DNA from: Mesorhizobium sp.
GTDB taxonomy: Bacteria > Pseudomonadota > Alphaproteobacteria > Rhizobiales > Rhizobiaceae
DNA: 64,000 nt
Direction: 5' to 3'
Assembly: GCF_016793485.1 (NCBI RefSeq)
Contig: NZ_JAEULZ010000019.1
Coordinates: 1 to 64,000, forward strand
Shown here: positions 45,741 to 54,629 of the stretch, piece after piece
Numbering within the stretch: the stretch's first letter is position 1
Layout of the letters: each line of letters opens with the position of its first letter
Notes under the pieces: model-generated
Databases searched by the model: none
What the model saw: the letters and a program-made list of their open reading frames with translations, nothing else
What the model was told of the DNA's origin: nothing
Position numbers and translations under genes: made by a program

Positions 45741-46703
45741 ATGAAACTGACATCTATCGGGGTGGGGGCGGTCATGCTTGCCGCCGCCAGCTTTGTCGCG
45801 CCTGCGGCGCAGGCGCAGGCGCCTGAGTCGAGCGATCCCATCAAGATCGCGCTTTTCGACTGGACCAGCGTCAATCTGAACGCCAAGATCATGGGCGGTA
45901 TCCTGGAAAAGCTCGGATACACCGTCGAGTATCCTACCGCCGACTACCTCTCCAGCCTGACGACCGGCCTGACCAATGGCGACCTGACCGTCGGCATGGA
46001 ATTCTGGCAGACCACCGCCGGCGAGGCGATGGCCGCTTCCGACGCCACCGGCCAGACGGAAAACCTTGGCCCGCTCGGCCCGCAGGCCAAGGAAGAGTGG
46101 TGGTATCCGCTCTACATGAAGGAGAAGTGCCCGGGCCTGCCCAACTGGGAAGCGCTGAAGGACCCCAAGTGCGCCGAGGCGTTCTCGACGCCCGAGACCG
46201 CGCCGAACGGCCGCTATCTCGGCGGCCCCGTGACCTGGGAAGGCTTTGACGACGAGCGCGTCGTTTCGCTCGGCCTGCCCTTCACGGTCATCCACGCCGG
46301 CACCGACGCGGCCATGTTCGCCGAACTCGACTCGGCCTACCAGCGGCAGGCGCCGATCATGCTCTGGATCTATTCCCCGCACTGGGCGCCCGCCAAGTAC
46401 AAGGGCGAGTGGGTCGAGTTTCCGCCCTACACCAAGGAATGCTACGAGGACCCTGCCTGGGGTGGCAACACGACCGCCGCCTATGACTGCGGCAAGCCGA
46501 CCGGCGAAATCTACAAATACGCCTGGTCCGGCATGAAGGAAAAGTGGCCGGTCGCCTACAAGGTTGCGAAGAACTACAAGATCGACACCGACGTGTTGAA
46601 CGCACTGAGCGGACAGGTAGACCTTGACGGCAAGACGCCCGAGGACGTCGCCGCCGCGTGGATCGCCGAAAACGAGGCGACGTGGAAGGCCTGGGCAGAA
46701 TAA
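45741..46703 (+). CDS. Betaine-type ABC transporter, periplasmic binding protein
   Basis: A 320-residue OpuAC/ProX-family binding protein with signal peptide ending AQA. Trp- and Tyr-rich motifs that bind quaternary amines are present: ALFDWTSVNLNAKIMGGILEKLGY, MEFWQTTAGEAM and LWIYSPHWAPAKYKGEWVEFPPYT. GGGAG precedes the ATG. Upstream (45650-45740) is AT-rich and probably holds the promoter. Ligand may be glycine betaine, proline betaine or choline. A strong hairpin follows. Confidence 0.92.
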   Translation: MKLTSIGVGAVMLAAASFVAPAAQAQAPESSDPIKIALFDWTSVNLNAKIMGGILEKLGYTVEYPTADYLSSLTTGLTNGDLTVGMEFWQTTAGEAMAASDATGQTENLGPLGPQAKEEWWYPLYMKEKCPGLPNWEALKDPKCAEAFSTPETAPNGRYLGGPVTWEGFDDERVVSLGLPFTVIHAGTDAAMFAELDSAYQRQAPIMLWIYSPHWAPAKYKGEWVEFPPYTKECYEDPAWGGNTTAAYDCGKPTGEIYKYAWSGMKEKWPVAYKVAKNYKIDTDVLNALSGQVDLDGKTPEDVAAAWIAENEATWKAWAE

Positions 46704-46721
46704 GCCTTCGGGCATAGACAA

Positions 46722-46762
46722 GCGGTCCCGTTCTGTACCACGATCGGGACCGCACGTTTTTT
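46722..46762 (+). terminator. Terminator-like hairpin after betaine binding-protein gene
   Basis: Stem GCGGTCCCG / CGGGACCGC (nine bases, 14-base loop), then ACG and six T. It resembles an intrinsic terminator inside the operon; partial readthrough would give less ATPase and permease than binding protein. Confidence 0.75.
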
Positions 46763-46784
46763 CAAGCTTTCTAGAAGGCAAAGC

Positions 46785-47876
46785 ATGAAAGTCGCCTCCC
46801 AGGATGGTCCGGCCGAAAAGGCCGTGGACCCCCGCCCGGTCAAGCTTGCCTGCCGCAATGTCTGGAAGCTCTACGGGAACGGAGCCTCCGAATTCATCCA
46901 GAGGCGCAGCGGCAAGGCGACCACCGCCGAGATCGTGGAAGCCGGTCTGGTCGGCGCGGCGCGCGCTGTCGATCTCGAAATCCGCCGCGGCGAGATCTTC
47001 ATCATCATGGGCCTATCCGGCTCCGGCAAGTCGACGCTGGTGCGCTGCATGTCGCGTCTTGTCGAGCCGACCTATGGCCGCGTCGAGTTCGAGGACAAGG
47101 ACCTCCTGTCCATATCCGACCGCGAGCTCATCGAGCTTCGCCGTCACCGCATGGGCATGGTCTTCCAGAATTTTGCCCTGCTGCCGCACCTCAACGTTCT
47201 CGAGAACATCGCCTTCCCGCTCTCCGTGCAGGGCGTCGACCGGCGCGAGCGGGAGGCGCGGGCGCGCGAGGTCATCGAGCTCGTCGGATTGCGCGGACGC
47301 GAGCATTTCTATCCGCGCGAACTGTCGGGCGGCCAGCAGCAGCGCGTCGGCATCGCGCGCAGCCTGTCGACCAAGCCGGAAGTCTGGTTCCTCGACGAGC
47401 CCTTCTCGGCGCTCGATCCGCTGATCCGGCGCGAGATGCAGGACGAGTTGATGCGCCTGCAGGCGGTGCTGAAGAAGACCATCGTCTTCATCACGCATGA
47501 TTTCGACGAGGCGATCCGGCTTGCCGACCGCATCGCCATCATGAAGGACGGCGAGGTTATCCAGGTCGGTACGCCCGAACAGCTGGTTCTCAACCCGGCC
47601 ACCGACTACGTCGCCGAGTTCACTCGCGACGTGCAGCGCGCCAAGGTGATCTCCGCTCGCAGCATCATGCGTCCGCTCGGCAAGGCGCAGCACGCCGGCA
47701 CGATCTCGGCCGACGCCCGCGTCGCCAGCTTCTCCGCCGATCTGGTTGCTGCAAAGAAGCCGTTCACGGTCGTCGATGGCGACGACCAGCCCGTCGGCGA
47801 GGTGACGCCAGATGCGGTCATCAACCTGCTCGCCGGGATCGACGTCCGGAGGGAACCCCTGGGGACGCGTGCGTGA
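46785..47876 (+). CDS. Betaine-type ABC transporter, ATP-binding subunit
   Basis: A 363-residue ProV/OpuAA-like ATPase: Walker A GLSGSGKST, Q-loop MVFQNFALLPH, signature SGGQQQR, Walker B WFLDEPFSALDPLIR and FITHDFDEAIRLADRI. A C-terminal single CBS-like domain is present (TISADARVASFSADLVAAKKPFTVVDGDDQPVGEVT). It has an N-terminal linker (QRRSGKATTAEI) seen in this family. It overlaps the permease GTG by four bases. Confidence 0.93.
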   Translation: MKVASQDGPAEKAVDPRPVKLACRNVWKLYGNGASEFIQRRSGKATTAEIVEAGLVGAARAVDLEIRRGEIFIIMGLSGSGKSTLVRCMSRLVEPTYGRVEFEDKDLLSISDRELIELRRHRMGMVFQNFALLPHLNVLENIAFPLSVQGVDRREREARAREVIELVGLRGREHFYPRELSGGQQQRVGIARSLSTKPEVWFLDEPFSALDPLIRREMQDELMRLQAVLKKTIVFITHDFDEAIRLADRIAIMKDGEVIQVGTPEQLVLNPATDYVAEFTRDVQRAKVISARSIMRPLGKAQHAGTISADARVASFSADLVAAKKPFTVVDGDDQPVGEVTPDAVINLLAGIDVRREPLGTRA

Positions 47877-49855
47877 CCGCCACGACCGAAGGCGTCGCCG
47901 CCCGTCCACGCCAGGTCTATAGCTGGCCGCTTGTATGGGCAGCCGCGCTGGCGATTGTGCTCGGTCTTTTCCTCATGCGCGATCGCCTGTTGTGGGCAGT
48001 CGAGTATCCCGCTCAGGCCGTCATCCCGGTCGCGGACTGGATCGGCGCGATCATGACCTGGCTGAAGGTCAACCTGAGCTGGCTGACGCGATCCATCGCT
48101 GCGGTGCTCGGCGTGCCGCTCAACTTCGCGCTCAATCTTCTCGCCAAGGGTTTCAAGATCGGCACGGGCCCCGAGGCCTTCATGCTGCCGCGCCTCTCCT
48201 GGGTTGGCATCTGCGCGGCCGCTTTTCTCGCTGGGCGCGCCGTCGGCGGCACGCGGCTCGGACTGCTGTGCGGCGGCCTCTTCCTCTACATCGCGCTGTT
48301 CGGCAAGTGGACGAGCGCCATGCTGACGCTTGGCCTGATTCTGATCGCGGTGCCCTTCTGCATTCTCACCGGCCTGCTGGTCGGCATCTGGGCGTGGCGG
48401 CGGCCGTGGGCCGAGAAATATGTCGTGCTGCCGACGCTCGACCTGATGCAGACAATCCCGACCTTCGCCTACCTCATCCCGATGCTGCTGCTGTTCGGCA
48501 ATAGCCCGGTCTCGGCGATGATCGCGACCGCCATCTTTGCCACGCCGCCGATGGTGCGCGCCACCATGCTCGGCCTGTCGAGGGTGCCGACCGAGATCAC
48601 CGAATTCGGCGACATGGTCGGCTGCACCGTCAGGCAGAAGCTCTGGCGCATCCTGCTGCCATCGTCGCGGCCGACACTGATGGTCGGCGTCAATCAGGTC
48701 ATCATGCTGGCGCTCAACATGGTCATCATCGCCTCGATGATCGGCGCCGGCGGCCTTGGTTACGACGTTCTCCTGGCGCTGAGGGCGCTCAAGGTGGGCG
48801 AGGCCATGGAGGCGGGACTAGCCATCGTCGCTCTCGCCATCGTCCTTGACCGGCTGAGCCAGGCCGCGGCGCGGCGCCAGTCTGAATATCACGGCGAACT
48901 GACCGGTGGACAGGCGTTCTGGGTGCGCTATCCCAACCTGACGCTCGCCATCATCCTGCTGGCCGGCACGACGCTGCTCAGCCTCTTCATCCCCTTCTTC
49001 GCTGACGTCCCGAAAGCGATCACCTTCACCACCGCGCCCGCCTGGCGCGCTGCGATCGACTGGGTGACCGTCAACTTCTTCGACGTGATCGAGGCGTTCC
49101 GCGTCTTCCTTATCCTCTATGTCCTGAACCCGGTGCGCGCTTTCTTCGAAGGTTTTCCGTGGCTCGGCGCGGTGTTCCTGCTCGGACTCGCTGGCTTCCA
49201 GCTCGGTGGCATCAGACTGGCCGCACTCGTCGCCGCGCTCACTGCCTTCTGCGCCGTCACGGGACTTTGGGAAAAGACGATGGCGACCGTCTATCTCACC
49301 GGCATCTCCGTCGTCATCGCCTGCCTGATCGGCATACCGATCGGCCTTGCCGCGTCGCGCAGCGATCGCGTCGAGAAGATCGTGACGCCCATCATCGACA
49401 CGCTGCAAGTGCTGCCCTCCTTCTGCTTCATCATACCCGTCGTCATGCTCTTCCGCGTCGGCGACGTGACCGCCATGATCGCCACCGTCGCCTTCGCCGT
49501 CGTCCCCGCGATCCGCTACACGAATCATGGCCTCCGTCAGGTACAGCCTTCGCTGATCGAGGCCGCTGTGGTGTCGGGCTGCACGAAGCGGCAGACGTTC
49601 TGGCGCGTCCAGCTGCCCATGGCGCTGCCCGAGATCATGCTTGGCATCAACCAGACGATCCTGATGGCGCTTGCCATGATCATCATCTGCGCCATGGTCG
49701 GCACCCGCGATCTGGGCCAGGAGGTGTTCATCGCGCTGTCGAAGGCCGACGCCGGCCGCGGCATCGTCGCCGGCCTCGCCATTGCGTTCATCGGCATCAT
49801 CGCCGACCGCCTGTTCGGCGCCTGGACCGCGCGGGCTAGGGCGCGACTGGGGTAG
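47873..49855 (+). CDS. Betaine-type ABC transporter, tandem-fused permease
   Basis: A 660-residue permease with two complete BPD-type permease modules in one chain: first about 1-340 (EAA region GLSRVPTEITEFGDMVGCTVRQKLWRILLPSSRPTLM), second about 360-650 (RQVQPSLIEAAVVSGCTKRQTFWRVQLPMALPEIM). The two EAA loops are alike but not identical. Most ProW/OpuAB proteins have one module and act as homodimers; this chain would work alone, coupled to the ATPase dimer. Start is GTG overlapping the upstream stop. Confidence 0.93.
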   Translation: MTATTEGVAARPRQVYSWPLVWAAALAIVLGLFLMRDRLLWAVEYPAQAVIPVADWIGAIMTWLKVNLSWLTRSIAAVLGVPLNFALNLLAKGFKIGTGPEAFMLPRLSWVGICAAAFLAGRAVGGTRLGLLCGGLFLYIALFGKWTSAMLTLGLILIAVPFCILTGLLVGIWAWRRPWAEKYVVLPTLDLMQTIPTFAYLIPMLLLFGNSPVSAMIATAIFATPPMVRATMLGLSRVPTEITEFGDMVGCTVRQKLWRILLPSSRPTLMVGVNQVIMLALNMVIIASMIGAGGLGYDVLLALRALKVGEAMEAGLAIVALAIVLDRLSQAAARRQSEYHGELTGGQAFWVRYPNLTLAIILLAGTTLLSLFIPFFADVPKAITFTTAPAWRAAIDWVTVNFFDVIEAFRVFLILYVLNPVRAFFEGFPWLGAVFLLGLAGFQLGGIRLAALVAALTAFCAVTGLWEKTMATVYLTGISVVIACLIGIPIGLAASRSDRVEKIVTPIIDTLQVLPSFCFIIPVVMLFRVGDVTAMIATVAFAVVPAIRYTNHGLRQVQPSLIEAAVVSGCTKRQTFWRVQLPMALPEIMLGINQTILMALAMIIICAMVGTRDLGQEVFIALSKADAGRGIVAGLAIAFIGIIADRLFGAWTARARARLG

Positions 49856-49882
49856 TCACTCGACCATGGGCAGGAGGCTTGC

Positions 49883-50044
49883 TTGAAACTCCTCATCCAA
49901 ATATTTATTCTGATCTGTGCTATCGGCTTGGTCACCGCAGCAATCTTCAGCGATCGTCCTGTTCTCTATTCGATTGCGTTATTGTTATTTTTCTTGGCTA
50001 TTTCTGTAGCGTTCAAGCTCTTTCGCCCGGGAGGACAGACATGA
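49883..50044 (+). CDS. 53-residue two-helix membrane peptide
   Basis: A small gene starting with TTG at 49883, with AGGAGG five bases upstream, and ending in TGA that overlaps the next gene's ATG (ATGA). The peptide has two hydrophobic segments (LLIQIFILICAIGLVTAAIF and LYSIALLLFFLAISVAF) split by SDRPV, and a basic end (KLFRPGG). It also lies 27 bases after the betaine permease stop. Its base composition is more AT-rich than neighbours. Function is unknown; small two-helix proteins often tune transporters. Confidence 0.7.
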   Translation: MKLLIQIFILICAIGLVTAAIFSDRPVLYSIALLLFFLAISVAFKLFRPGGQT

Positions 50045-50409
50045 CCGCAACGCCCACCGTCCAGGCGCTGCTTGCCGAATGGATCGCCGCCTTCAATGCG
50101 CATGATCTCGACCGCCACATGAAGCTCTACGCCGAGGACGCGATGCTGTTTGGCGGCAACGATCAGCTTCATCTCGGGCGGGAAAATATCCGTACCTATT
50201 TCGGCGGCCGCCCTGCTGGCATGCGCGTCAAATCCTATCCCATGCCTGAGGTCCGCGAGGTCGCACCCGATATCGTCGTCACCGGCGGCCATGTCGACTT
50301 CGCCGATGGCGATACGCCGAGCCCCTATCGCATGACATGGGTCCTTGTCCGCAAGGACGGCAACTGGCGCATCGCCCAGCACCACGGCTCACCGCGCTTC
50401 GGGAAGTAA
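50041..50409 (+). CDS. SnoaL/NTF2-like protein
   Basis: A 122-residue NTF2-fold protein: LLAEWIAAFNAHDLDRHMKLYAEDAMLFGG, IRTYFGGRP and TWVLVRKDGNWRIAQHHGS. Family members are small-molecule isomerases, hydrolases or ketosteroid-binding proteins; the substrate is unknown. ATG at 50041 is coupled to the small peptide gene. Two His (HH) near the end lie where relatives place a ligand-facing strand. Confidence 0.85.
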   Translation: MTATPTVQALLAEWIAAFNAHDLDRHMKLYAEDAMLFGGNDQLHLGRENIRTYFGGRPAGMRVKSYPMPEVREVAPDIVVTGGHVDFADGDTPSPYRMTWVLVRKDGNWRIAQHHGSPRFGK

Positions 50410-50529
50410 GGCCCGCTGGCTTTTGCTTTCGCAGAGCATCGAAAGCTTGCACCGCTATCGCCGTTAGCCTGATCTCCCCCCATGTGGGGGAGATATCAGG
50501 CGGACAGAGGGGGCGCTGCCCCGCGATGT

Positions 50530-50666
50530 CGTCATCCCGGGACGCGCAGCGGAACCCGGAATCCAGAGCGGCGCCCTGGTTTCAGTGTGCGCTGTGGTGG
50601 AAGCGCGGCCTTGCAACCGTCCGCTCTCTGGATTCCGGGTTCCGCTGTGCGGCCCCGGAATGACGG
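50530..50666. repeat. Long inverted repeat (interspersed palindromic element)
   Basis: The left arm (50530-50570) includes GCGGAACCCGGAATCCAGAG; the right arm (50621-50666) includes CTCTGGATTCCGGGTTCCGC and ends in the complement of CGTCAT. The arms match nearly perfectly over about 40 bases. The pattern is like known intergenic palindromic units of alphaproteobacteria. Confidence 0.8.
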
Positions 50667-50801
50667 CGAGATGAGCTACAGCGTTAGACGTGAATAGATT
50701 TTCGCAACTGGAAACGCATACCACTGAAATCGCTCGGCTTTCGATTTTCCGTTGTCAACTGGATTCACGCACTCCCCGCCTCCCGCATACTCCATCCCCA
50801 T

Positions 50802-50985
50802 CGCCCTCACGGGAACCTGGTGCGCACCGGGTATCAGGGAGGGCGACGGTGCCGGATCGGTCAGCGCTGCGGTCGCGCTGGCTGGGTGATGAACCCCCAG
50901 GTCCGGGCCCCGGCGGAGACCAGCGGCAACGGCCGTGTCCTCCGTCGGGGCAAGAACACCGGCGGGGCGCGGGAGACCGGCCACG
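50802..50985 (+). ncRNA. Structured GC-rich stretch, cobalamin-riboswitch-like words
   Basis: A stem CGCCCTC/GAGGGCG (50802-50808, 50839-50845) encloses GGGAACCTGGTG and the arm CCGGG (CCTGG/CCGGG, 50816-50831), then GCGACGGTG. The far end reads GGGAGACCGGCC. GGGAA, a GGTG-centred stem and GGAGACCGGCC are words of cobalamin riboswitches, but the 5' helix is not found and downstream hslV is not a B12 gene. It may be a decayed riboswitch or another structured RNA. Confidence 0.25.
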
Positions 50986-51142
50986 TATAAACAAATTGAG
51001 AGGCTCGGCCCCGTGCCCCGCTTCCCGAATTCTCTTCCCGGCGGCGAAGAGCGTTCTTTGAAATGGCCAGACTGCGAAAGCAGGGCGTGGCAACGATGAG
51101 GTGCGAACCTATTTGATTAGCGTATCCTCAACCCCACGAATG

Positions 51143-51270
51143 TGGGGGAGAGGTGGGTCGGTCCGCAGGACCGAGACGGTGAGGGGGAGCAACGGCCCGC
51201 ATTAAAGCCGCAACGGCAGATGCCGCCACGAAGACCCCTTCTCCGTCCGCTTCGCGGACACCTCTCCCCC
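51143..51270. repeat. Inverted repeat element upstream of hslV
   Basis: Arms GGGGGAGAGGTG (51143 on) and CACCTCTCCCCC (ending 51270) bracket about 100 bases; inner parts carry GGTCCGCAGGACC and GTCCGCTTCGCGGAC hairpins and TGAGGGGGAG/CCCCTTCTCC. This is a palindromic unit of the kind dispersed in rhizobial intergenic DNA. Confidence 0.75.
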
Positions 51271-51405
51271 GCTTCGCAGGGGCGAGGAAAAAGCCACTCA
51301 TTTGCATTCCGGGACGCCTCGCATACATATGCGCCAACCCACCTCGTACCGCGCCGGCCGCCGCAAGACTTGAAATCTGGGGCCGCGCGAAATCGGAGCA
51401 TTAGA

Positions 51406-51960
51406 ATGTCGAACAATCTCACCATGCACGCCACGACCATCGTCACCGTGCGCAAGGGCGGCAAGGTCGTGATCGCCGGCGACGGGCAGGTCAGCCTCGG
51501 CCAGACTGTCATGAAGGGCAACGCCCGCAAGGTCCGCCGCATTGGCGCCAACGGCAGTGTGATCGCGGGTTTCGCAGGCGCCACCGCCGACGCCTTCACC
51601 CTTCTGGAACGCCTTGAGGCCAAGCTCGAGCAGTATCCCGACCAGCTCACCCGGGCCTGCGTCGAACTCGCCAAGGACTGGCGCACCGACCGGTACCTGC
51701 GCCACCTGGAGGCGATGATGCTGGTTGCCGACAAGAACGTTTCGCTTGCCATCACCGGCAATGGCGACGTGCTCGAACCCGAGCATGGCGTCATGGCGAT
51801 TGGTTCCGGCGGCAACTATGCTCTGGCGGCTGCGCGCGCGCTGATCGAGACCGACAAGGACGCCGAGGAAATCGCCCGCAAGGCGATGCAGATCGCGTCC
51901 GAGATCTGCGTCTACACCAACAACAACTTTATCGTCGAAACCCTCGACGCAATCGCCTGA
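51406..51960 (+). CDS. hslV: ATP-dependent protease peptidase subunit HslV
   Basis: A 184-residue proteasome-like subunit. A nine-residue propeptide (MSNNLTMHA) precedes the active-site Thr10 of [26 protein letters not shown]. Later motifs are [17 protein letters not shown] and the ion-binding region [11 protein letters not shown]. It forms the double hexamer that degrades proteins unfolded by HslU, encoded 1.3 kb downstream. ATG at 51406 matches family start; GGAG lies nine bases upstream. Confidence 0.97.
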   Translation: MSNNLTMHATTIVTVRKGGKVVIAGDGQVSLGQTVMKGNARKVRRIGANGSVIAGFAGATADAFTLLERLEAKLEQYPDQLTRACVELAKDWRTDRYLRHLEAMMLVADKNVSLAITGNGDVLEPEHGVMAIGSGGNYALAAARALIETDKDAEEIARKAMQIASEICVYTNNNFIVETLDAIA

Positions 51961-51969
51961 CGACTTCCG

Positions 51970-52473
51970 ATGAAGAAGAGCGGTGACCCGGCCTACGACT
52001 TCCGCGCGGTAACCGAGGCCGATATGCCGTTGCTGTCGGCCTGGCTTGCCGAGCCGCACGTCGCCGAATGGTGGGACGATGCGGAAACGGAAGTCGCATC
52101 GATCCGTGACGCCATGGACAGCGACGAGACCGAGCCGCTGATCGTCGAGCTGGATGGTAGGCCGATCGCCTACCTCCAGAGCTACGATCCGCATCTTGAA
52201 GACGGACACCCCTACCAGGACCAGCCATTCGGGACGCTGGGCATCGACATCTCCATCGGACCGCCCGATCTGGTCGGCGCCGGTCACGGCTCGGCCATCG
52301 TCCGCGCTTTCGTGGACCTGCTGTTCGAGGAAGGCTGCCCTCGTGTCGTCATCGACCCGCATCCGGACAATCTCCGCGCCATCCGCGCCTATGAGAAGGC
52401 GGGTTTCCGAACCTTCGACCGGCGCGATACGATCTATGGCCCAGCCGTGATGATGGCGCGCGACGCGGAATGA
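51970..52473 (+). CDS. GNAT acetyltransferase, AAC(6')-Ib-like
   Basis: A 167-residue acetyltransferase between hslV and the DUF2585 gene, nine bases after hslV. Motifs: FRAVTEADMPLLSAWLAEPHVAEWW, GTLGIDISIGPPDLVGAGHGSAIVRAF (acetyl-CoA site) and VVIDPHPDNLRAIRAYEKAGF. It resembles aminoglycoside 6'-N-acetyltransferases, but the place is syntenic in Rhizobiales and probably housekeeping. Substrate is unknown. Confidence 0.9.
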   Translation: MKKSGDPAYDFRAVTEADMPLLSAWLAEPHVAEWWDDAETEVASIRDAMDSDETEPLIVELDGRPIAYLQSYDPHLEDGHPYQDQPFGTLGIDISIGPPDLVGAGHGSAIVRAFVDLLFEEGCPRVVIDPHPDNLRAIRAYEKAGFRTFDRRDTIYGPAVMMARDAE

Positions 52474-52557
52474 TCCGGGCCGCATGGATTTCCATCCACC
52501 TGCCTCCGCTCCGCTGCTAGATTGAACCCCGATTGAGTCGGGACGGAGGGGATTGCC

Positions 52558-53157
52558 GTGACGGATCGGGGTACGACAGGTCTGGAGCCGCGTTGGGGGC
52601 TGGACTGGAAGGCCGGGTTGGTCGTGGCCGCCCTGCTGGTTGTCGCGCAGGCGCTCATCCTGCGTTGGCAGGGCCATGTCTGGATCTGCGAGTGCGGCTA
52701 CGTAAAATTCTGGCACGGCGAACCGGTCAGTTCCGAAAACTCCCAGCACATCGCCGACTGGTACACCTTCTCGCACATCATCCACGGCTTCCTGTTCTAC
52801 TGGCTGTTCTGGATGCTTTTCCGCCGCTCCACCGTCTGGACGCGCCTGTCCTTTGCCATCCTTCTCGAAGCCGCCTGGGAAATCCTCGAAAACAGCCCGA
52901 TCATCATCAACCGCTACCGCGAGGCGACCATCTCGCTCGACTATTTCGGCGACTCGATCATCAATTCCGTCTCCGACACGCTGTGGATGGTTCTGGGCTT
53001 TTTCCTCGCCGCGCGGCTGCCGGTCTGGCTGACAATTGCGATCGGCATCTTCTTCGAGCTTTTTGTCGGGTGGATGATCCGCGACAACCTCACCCTCAAC
53101 GTGCTGATGCTGGTCTACCCGATCGAGGCGGTGAAGGTCTGGCAGGGCGGCGGCTGA
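52558..53157 (+). CDS. DUF2585 (UPF0314) membrane protein
   Basis: A 199-residue membrane protein of the UPF0314 family: four or five helices, [59 protein letters not shown] and [15 protein letters not shown]. Function is unknown; it is restricted to alphaproteobacteria and usually next to hslU. GTG start at 52558 with GGAGGG upstream. Confidence 0.9.
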   Translation: MTDRGTTGLEPRWGLDWKAGLVVAALLVVAQALILRWQGHVWICECGYVKFWHGEPVSSENSQHIADWYTFSHIIHGFLFYWLFWMLFRRSTVWTRLSFAILLEAAWEILENSPIIINRYREATISLDYFGDSIINSVSDTLWMVLGFFLAARLPVWLTIAIGIFFELFVGWMIRDNLTLNVLMLVYPIEAVKVWQGGG

Positions 53158-53210
53158 TCCCGCCTCACCACTCGCGGTCCCGGCATGCGTGGCTCAGCCG
53201 GGCCGCCGAT

Positions 53211-53236
53211 CTTGTACGCGGCGTCAGGGCCCATAC
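53211..53236 (+). promoter_or_regulatory. Possible sigma-32 (heat shock) promoter of hslU
   Basis: CTTGTA at 53211, a 13-base spacer and CCCATAC at 53230 resemble the RpoH consensus CTTGAAA-N11-16-CCCATNT. It sits 40 bases before the hslU ATG, a plausible distance for a heat-shock gene. Confidence 0.45.
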
Positions 53237-53275
53237 ATAAGCGTCAACTTCCGTTCCAAGAGTACCTTTCCCCAC

Positions 53276-54586
53276 ATGGCTAGTTTTTTTCCCCGCGAAA
53301 CCGTTTCCGAACTCGATCGCTTCATCATCGGCCAGAAGGACGCCAAGCGCGCCGTGGCCATTGCGCTGCGTAACCGCTGGCGCCGCCAGCAGCTCGAAGG
53401 GCAGATGCGCGAAGAGGTGATGCCAAAGAACATCCTGATGATCGGCCCGACGGGCGTCGGCAAGACCGAGATCTCGCGCCGCCTCGCCAAGCTGGCCGGC
53501 GCGCCCTTCGTCAAGGTCGAAGCCACCAAGTTCACCGAGGTCGGCTATGTCGGCCGCGACGTCGAGCAGATCATCCGCGATCTGGTCGAGATCGCCATCG
53601 TCCTCGTGCGCGAGAAGATGCGCGAAGGCGTAAAGGCGCGCGCCCACATCAACGCCGAGGAACGCGTGCTTGAGGCGCTGGTCGGCAAGACCGCCTCGCC
53701 GGCCACCCGCGATTCCTTCCGCAAGAAGCTGCGCGACGGCGAGCTCGACGACAAGGAAATCGAGATCGAGGTCGCCGACACCGGCACCGGCGGCATGCCC
53801 GGCTTCGACATTCCCGGCATGCCGGGCGGCAGCGTCGGGGTGCTGAACATCAACGACATGCTGCAGAAGGCGATGGGCGGCAAGCGCACCAAGACGCGCA
53901 AGACATCAGTCAAGGAATCCTACGACGTGCTGGTCAACGACGAGTCGGACAAGCTGCTCGACCAGGACGAGGTCGTCCGCCAGGCCCTGGAATCGACCGA
54001 GAATGACGGCATCGTCTTCCTCGACGAGATCGACAAGATCGCGGCGCGCTCCGGCGTCGTCGGTGGTCCTTCGCGCGAAGGCGTGCAGCGCGACCTGCTT
54101 CCGCTGGTCGAGGGCACGACGGTGGCCACCAAGTATGGCCCGGTGAAAACGGATCACATTCTGTTCATCGCGTCGGGCGCGTTCCACGTGTCCAAGCCGT
54201 CCGATCTGCTGCCCGAGCTTCAGGGCCGTTTGCCGATCCGTGTCGAGCTCCGCGCGCTGGAGAAGGACGACTTCGTCCGCATCCTGACCGAGACCGAGGC
54301 GAGCCTGATCAAGCAGTATGTGGCGCTGATGCAGACCGAGGGTGTCACCCTCGATTTCACGGAAGACGCGATAGACAGCCTCGCGCAGATAGCCGTCGAC
54401 CTGAACGCCAATGTCGAGAATATCGGCGCTCGCCGGTTGCAGACCGTCATGGAACGGGTGCTCGACGACGTCTCCTTCGACGCGCCGGACCGCAACGGCA
54501 CGACGGTCACCGTCGACGCCGCCTATGTCGAGAAGCATGTTGGCGACCTGTCACGGAACACAGATTTGTCGCGTTTCATCCTTTAA
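53276..54586 (+). CDS. hslU: ATP-dependent protease ATPase subunit HslU
   Basis: A 436-residue AAA+ unfoldase. Walker A GPTGVGKT (57-64), the pore GYVGR loop ([10 protein letters not shown]), I domain with [13 protein letters not shown], Walker [13 protein letters not shown], sensor 2 [13 protein letters not shown] and C-terminal DLSRFIL that docks into HslV. The start is ATG at 53276. Heat-shock type promoter candidate lies just upstream. Confidence 0.98.
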   Translation: MASFFPRETVSELDRFIIGQKDAKRAVAIALRNRWRRQQLEGQMREEVMPKNILMIGPTGVGKTEISRRLAKLAGAPFVKVEATKFTEVGYVGRDVEQIIRDLVEIAIVLVREKMREGVKARAHINAEERVLEALVGKTASPATRDSFRKKLRDGELDDKEIEIEVADTGTGGMPGFDIPGMPGGSVGVLNINDMLQKAMGGKRTKTRKTSVKESYDVLVNDESDKLLDQDEVVRQALESTENDGIVFLDEIDKIAARSGVVGGPSREGVQRDLLPLVEGTTVATKYGPVKTDHILFIASGAFHVSKPSDLLPELQGRLPIRVELRALEKDDFVRILTETEASLIKQYVALMQTEGVTLDFTEDAIDSLAQIAVDLNANVENIGARRLQTVMERVLDDVSFDAPDRNGTTVTVDAAYVEKHVGDLSRNTDLSRFIL

Positions 54587-54601
54587 AGGCACGACGGGCA
54601 G

Positions 54602-54629
54602 GGCGGCGCATGGGCAACAATGCGCTGCC
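54602..54629 (+). terminator. Hairpin after hslU
   Basis: Arms GGCGGCGCAT and ATGCGCTGCC (one G-U pair) enclose an eight-base loop, 15 bases after the hslU stop. No T-run. Confidence 0.35.

Larger units (their letters stand above)
50410..51405. repeat. Nearly 1 kb repeat-rich intergenic region
   Basis: No protein gene is supported between the NTF2-like gene and hslV. It holds a CTCCCCC/GGGGGAG palindrome with following G-run (about 50476-50520), a long inverted repeat at 50530-50666, a structured GC-rich stretch at 50802-50985, a hairpin CTCTTC/GAAGAG near 51031-51050, and another inverted repeat at 51143-51270. Such interspersed palindromic elements are common in Rhizobiales chromosomes. 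Confidence 0.6.

Noticed and set aside
50676-50984. Open frames on both strands in the structured intergenic stretch
   Set aside because: Several frames are open at once because of high GC; none has a ribosome binding site or recognisable domain. RNA structure explains the sequence better.
51369-51405. Heat-shock promoter for hslV from CTTGAAA at 51369
   Set aside because: The -35-like word is exact but no CCCAT-like -10 follows at the right distance, and the space to the ATG is too short.
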